A DNA stretch of 64,000 nt, taken from Drosophila persimilis (Eukaryota > Arthropoda > Insecta > Diptera > Drosophilidae). The first letter of the stretch is position 1, and every line of letters begins with the position of its first letter. Shown here one piece after another: positions 62,678 to 64,000 of the stretch. The DNA lies in the NCBI RefSeq assembly GCF_003286085.1, contig NW_020825356.1:372001-436000 (forward strand). The letters are read 5' to 3'. Both the position numbers and the translations under genes were made by a program. Under the pieces are notes generated by a model. It worked only from the letters and a program-made list of their open reading frames with translations. It ran no database searches and was not told the DNA's origin.

Positions 62678-64000
62678 TAGTCGTTTATGACGGCAGCGGC
62701 GGCAGTTAACACGGCGGCAGCAGCGGCGGCAGCAGCAGCGGCAGCGGCGTCAGCAGCAGCAGCGGCAACAACATCATCATCATCATCAGCGGCAGCAACA
62801 GCAACGTCTCTGTCCATGACGGGCGACTATTACCTTTAGGGGGGATTCATCAGATATATATTTCGAAACGATCCGATACGATGTGATGTGATGATGGGTT
62901 TGAAGCAGTAATCATAGTGATGATGATGTTGGTAATGACGATGATAATGAGGATGATGACGATGATGAACGAGATGGGTTGATGATGATGATCAGCAGCA
63001 GCAGCAGCAGCAGCAGCGATTCTTTCTTCACTTCTCATAAATCAAACCACTACCACAACAACCAAAGCAACAGCAACAGCAAAAACTAATACTTATAAAT
63101 AGCAGCATACACAACTATCAACATTTATCCAATCTTTCCCCAAAACAATCATACCACATCCCCAATCCTTGAGCCCCCACAGCCAATCCCACCCCCAATC
63201 CCAAAAAATGAACAAACAAATTGCAAATATTAAAAAAAAAAAAAAAGAATGAAAGAAAGAAAAGCAAAAGAAAAACCAAGAAATACAAGAATTTTTTTAG
63301 GAACGAATAATGAAACAATGGACCAACATATCAAATGCAATAATTTATTAAAATTGTATAAGAGTAAAAAGGTAAGACCTGTACGTGTATCCCACGCTAT
63401 CCCATTAGACACATATTTGATTTGCAGATCAGTGAAATCTCGATCTTAGCATTCAGATACTTTGCACCGTATCCATTGGGTAGTTAAATATCTATACCCA
63501 AGTTCTTATGCCCAATACTCACAGACTACAGGGGTATATTCAATTCGTTTCATAAAGATACAAACCATGTACATATGTAGATACATAAGAGTCTAGTACT
63601 GGGTATTGTAGAGTCGCCACACGAGTGCCGCGACTCAAAAAGTTTCAACTGGTGTTGTGTATATCATTTTCGAGCTAACTTTGTGTCATTGTTGTAGACT
63701 TTTCCAGAATTTCCCTTTAGCATTGAACTATCTTTACCCCCTTTCCTAATACATATGTAACAACTTTATGGATGGCACTTATGATGACAGTTTCCAACAT
63801 TTGTATCCCTTGAGAATTAGTTAATTACATTACAATTCATTGAACATGGATGCTTTCCAGAGTTCAAGAAAACCTATATCATCAAAAAGACCATTCGTCT
63901 ATGCTTCAAATAAATCCCATAATTATTAATATGGCATCTTCATGGATAGATTACATTATGTCAACGTATCCGTTGGTTAGTAAAACACCCATCAAACGTT
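62678..64000 (+). other. acj6 3' UTR and flank
   Basis: GCA/GCG and GAT repeats to about 63020 (a CAG run at 62994-63017), then AT- and A-rich sequence. No new gene. The polyadenylation site is not determined; one AATAAA is at 63909. Confidence 0.5.
62687..62839 (+). other. In-frame Ala/Ser-rich ORF just downstream of the acj6 stop
   Basis: An ATG nine bases after the TGA stop, in the same frame as acj6 (separated by TGA TAG), opens 50 codons of GCA/GCG/TCA/ACA repeats ending LSMTGDYYL and TAG. It may be an ordinary triplet-repeat 3' UTR. The non-repetitive end leaves open a variant C terminus or a downstream ORF. Confidence 0.35.

Overview
The window is Drosophila genomic DNA. The evidence is spliced genes with GT-AG introns (many only 57-90 bp), coding exons with high GC, AT-rich introns full of CA, CT, AT and GGAATA microsatellites, and three recognisable Drosophila genes in one order on the plus strand. 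These genes (Cngl, CG9164, acj6, with Pp1-13C inside acj6) correspond, as I recall it, to a piece of the X chromosome around 13C in D. melanogaster. Several protein differences suggest a different, moderately diverged Drosophila species. I cannot name it from the sequence alone.

Positions 1-21157 hold Cngl, a cyclic-nucleotide-gated channel subunit-like gene. Two alternative 5' coding exons (890-1158 and 7409-7479) both fit the phase of a common exon at 10143. A third, unresolved coding-looking exon lies at about 2912-3295. Exons 10143-13833 encode the six-helix channel, the pore and the cyclic-nucleotide-binding domain. Exons 13891-21157 encode a very long, low-complexity cytoplasmic tail. 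The model from 890 is phase-consistent and gives 1969 residues. An AT-rich stretch with several AATAAA signals follows, probably a long 3' UTR, and then intergenic DNA to about 28.9 kb.

Positions 28891-30047 hold CG9164, a four-exon WSCD-family sulfotransferase of 314 residues with an N-terminal signal anchor. From 33874 to 62677 lies acj6, the fly class IV POU-homeodomain (Brn-3 type) factor: eight coding exons, 378 residues, with introns of 7.6 and 18.8 kb. The large third intron contains two intronless genes. On the minus strand is an unrecognised acidic protein with pentapeptide repeats (44638-45219). On the plus strand is a PP1 catalytic subunit retrogene, Pp1-13C (55259-56287). Cngl and acj6 both belong to neuronal signalling and identity. 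The nested PP1 copy and the acidic gene look like independent passengers.

The most unusual structures are: an exact 111-bp copy of the acj6 first coding exon dropped into a GGAATA microsatellite in acj6 intron 1; a retained-intron reading of the acj6 3' end that restores a Brn-3-like C terminus; a short motif occurring three times in the Cngl tail; two sets of degenerate tandem repeats in Cngl introns; a perfect 18-bp hairpin at 51.2 kb; and the repeat-built orphan gene. I saw no tRNA, rRNA, CRISPR array or intact transposon.
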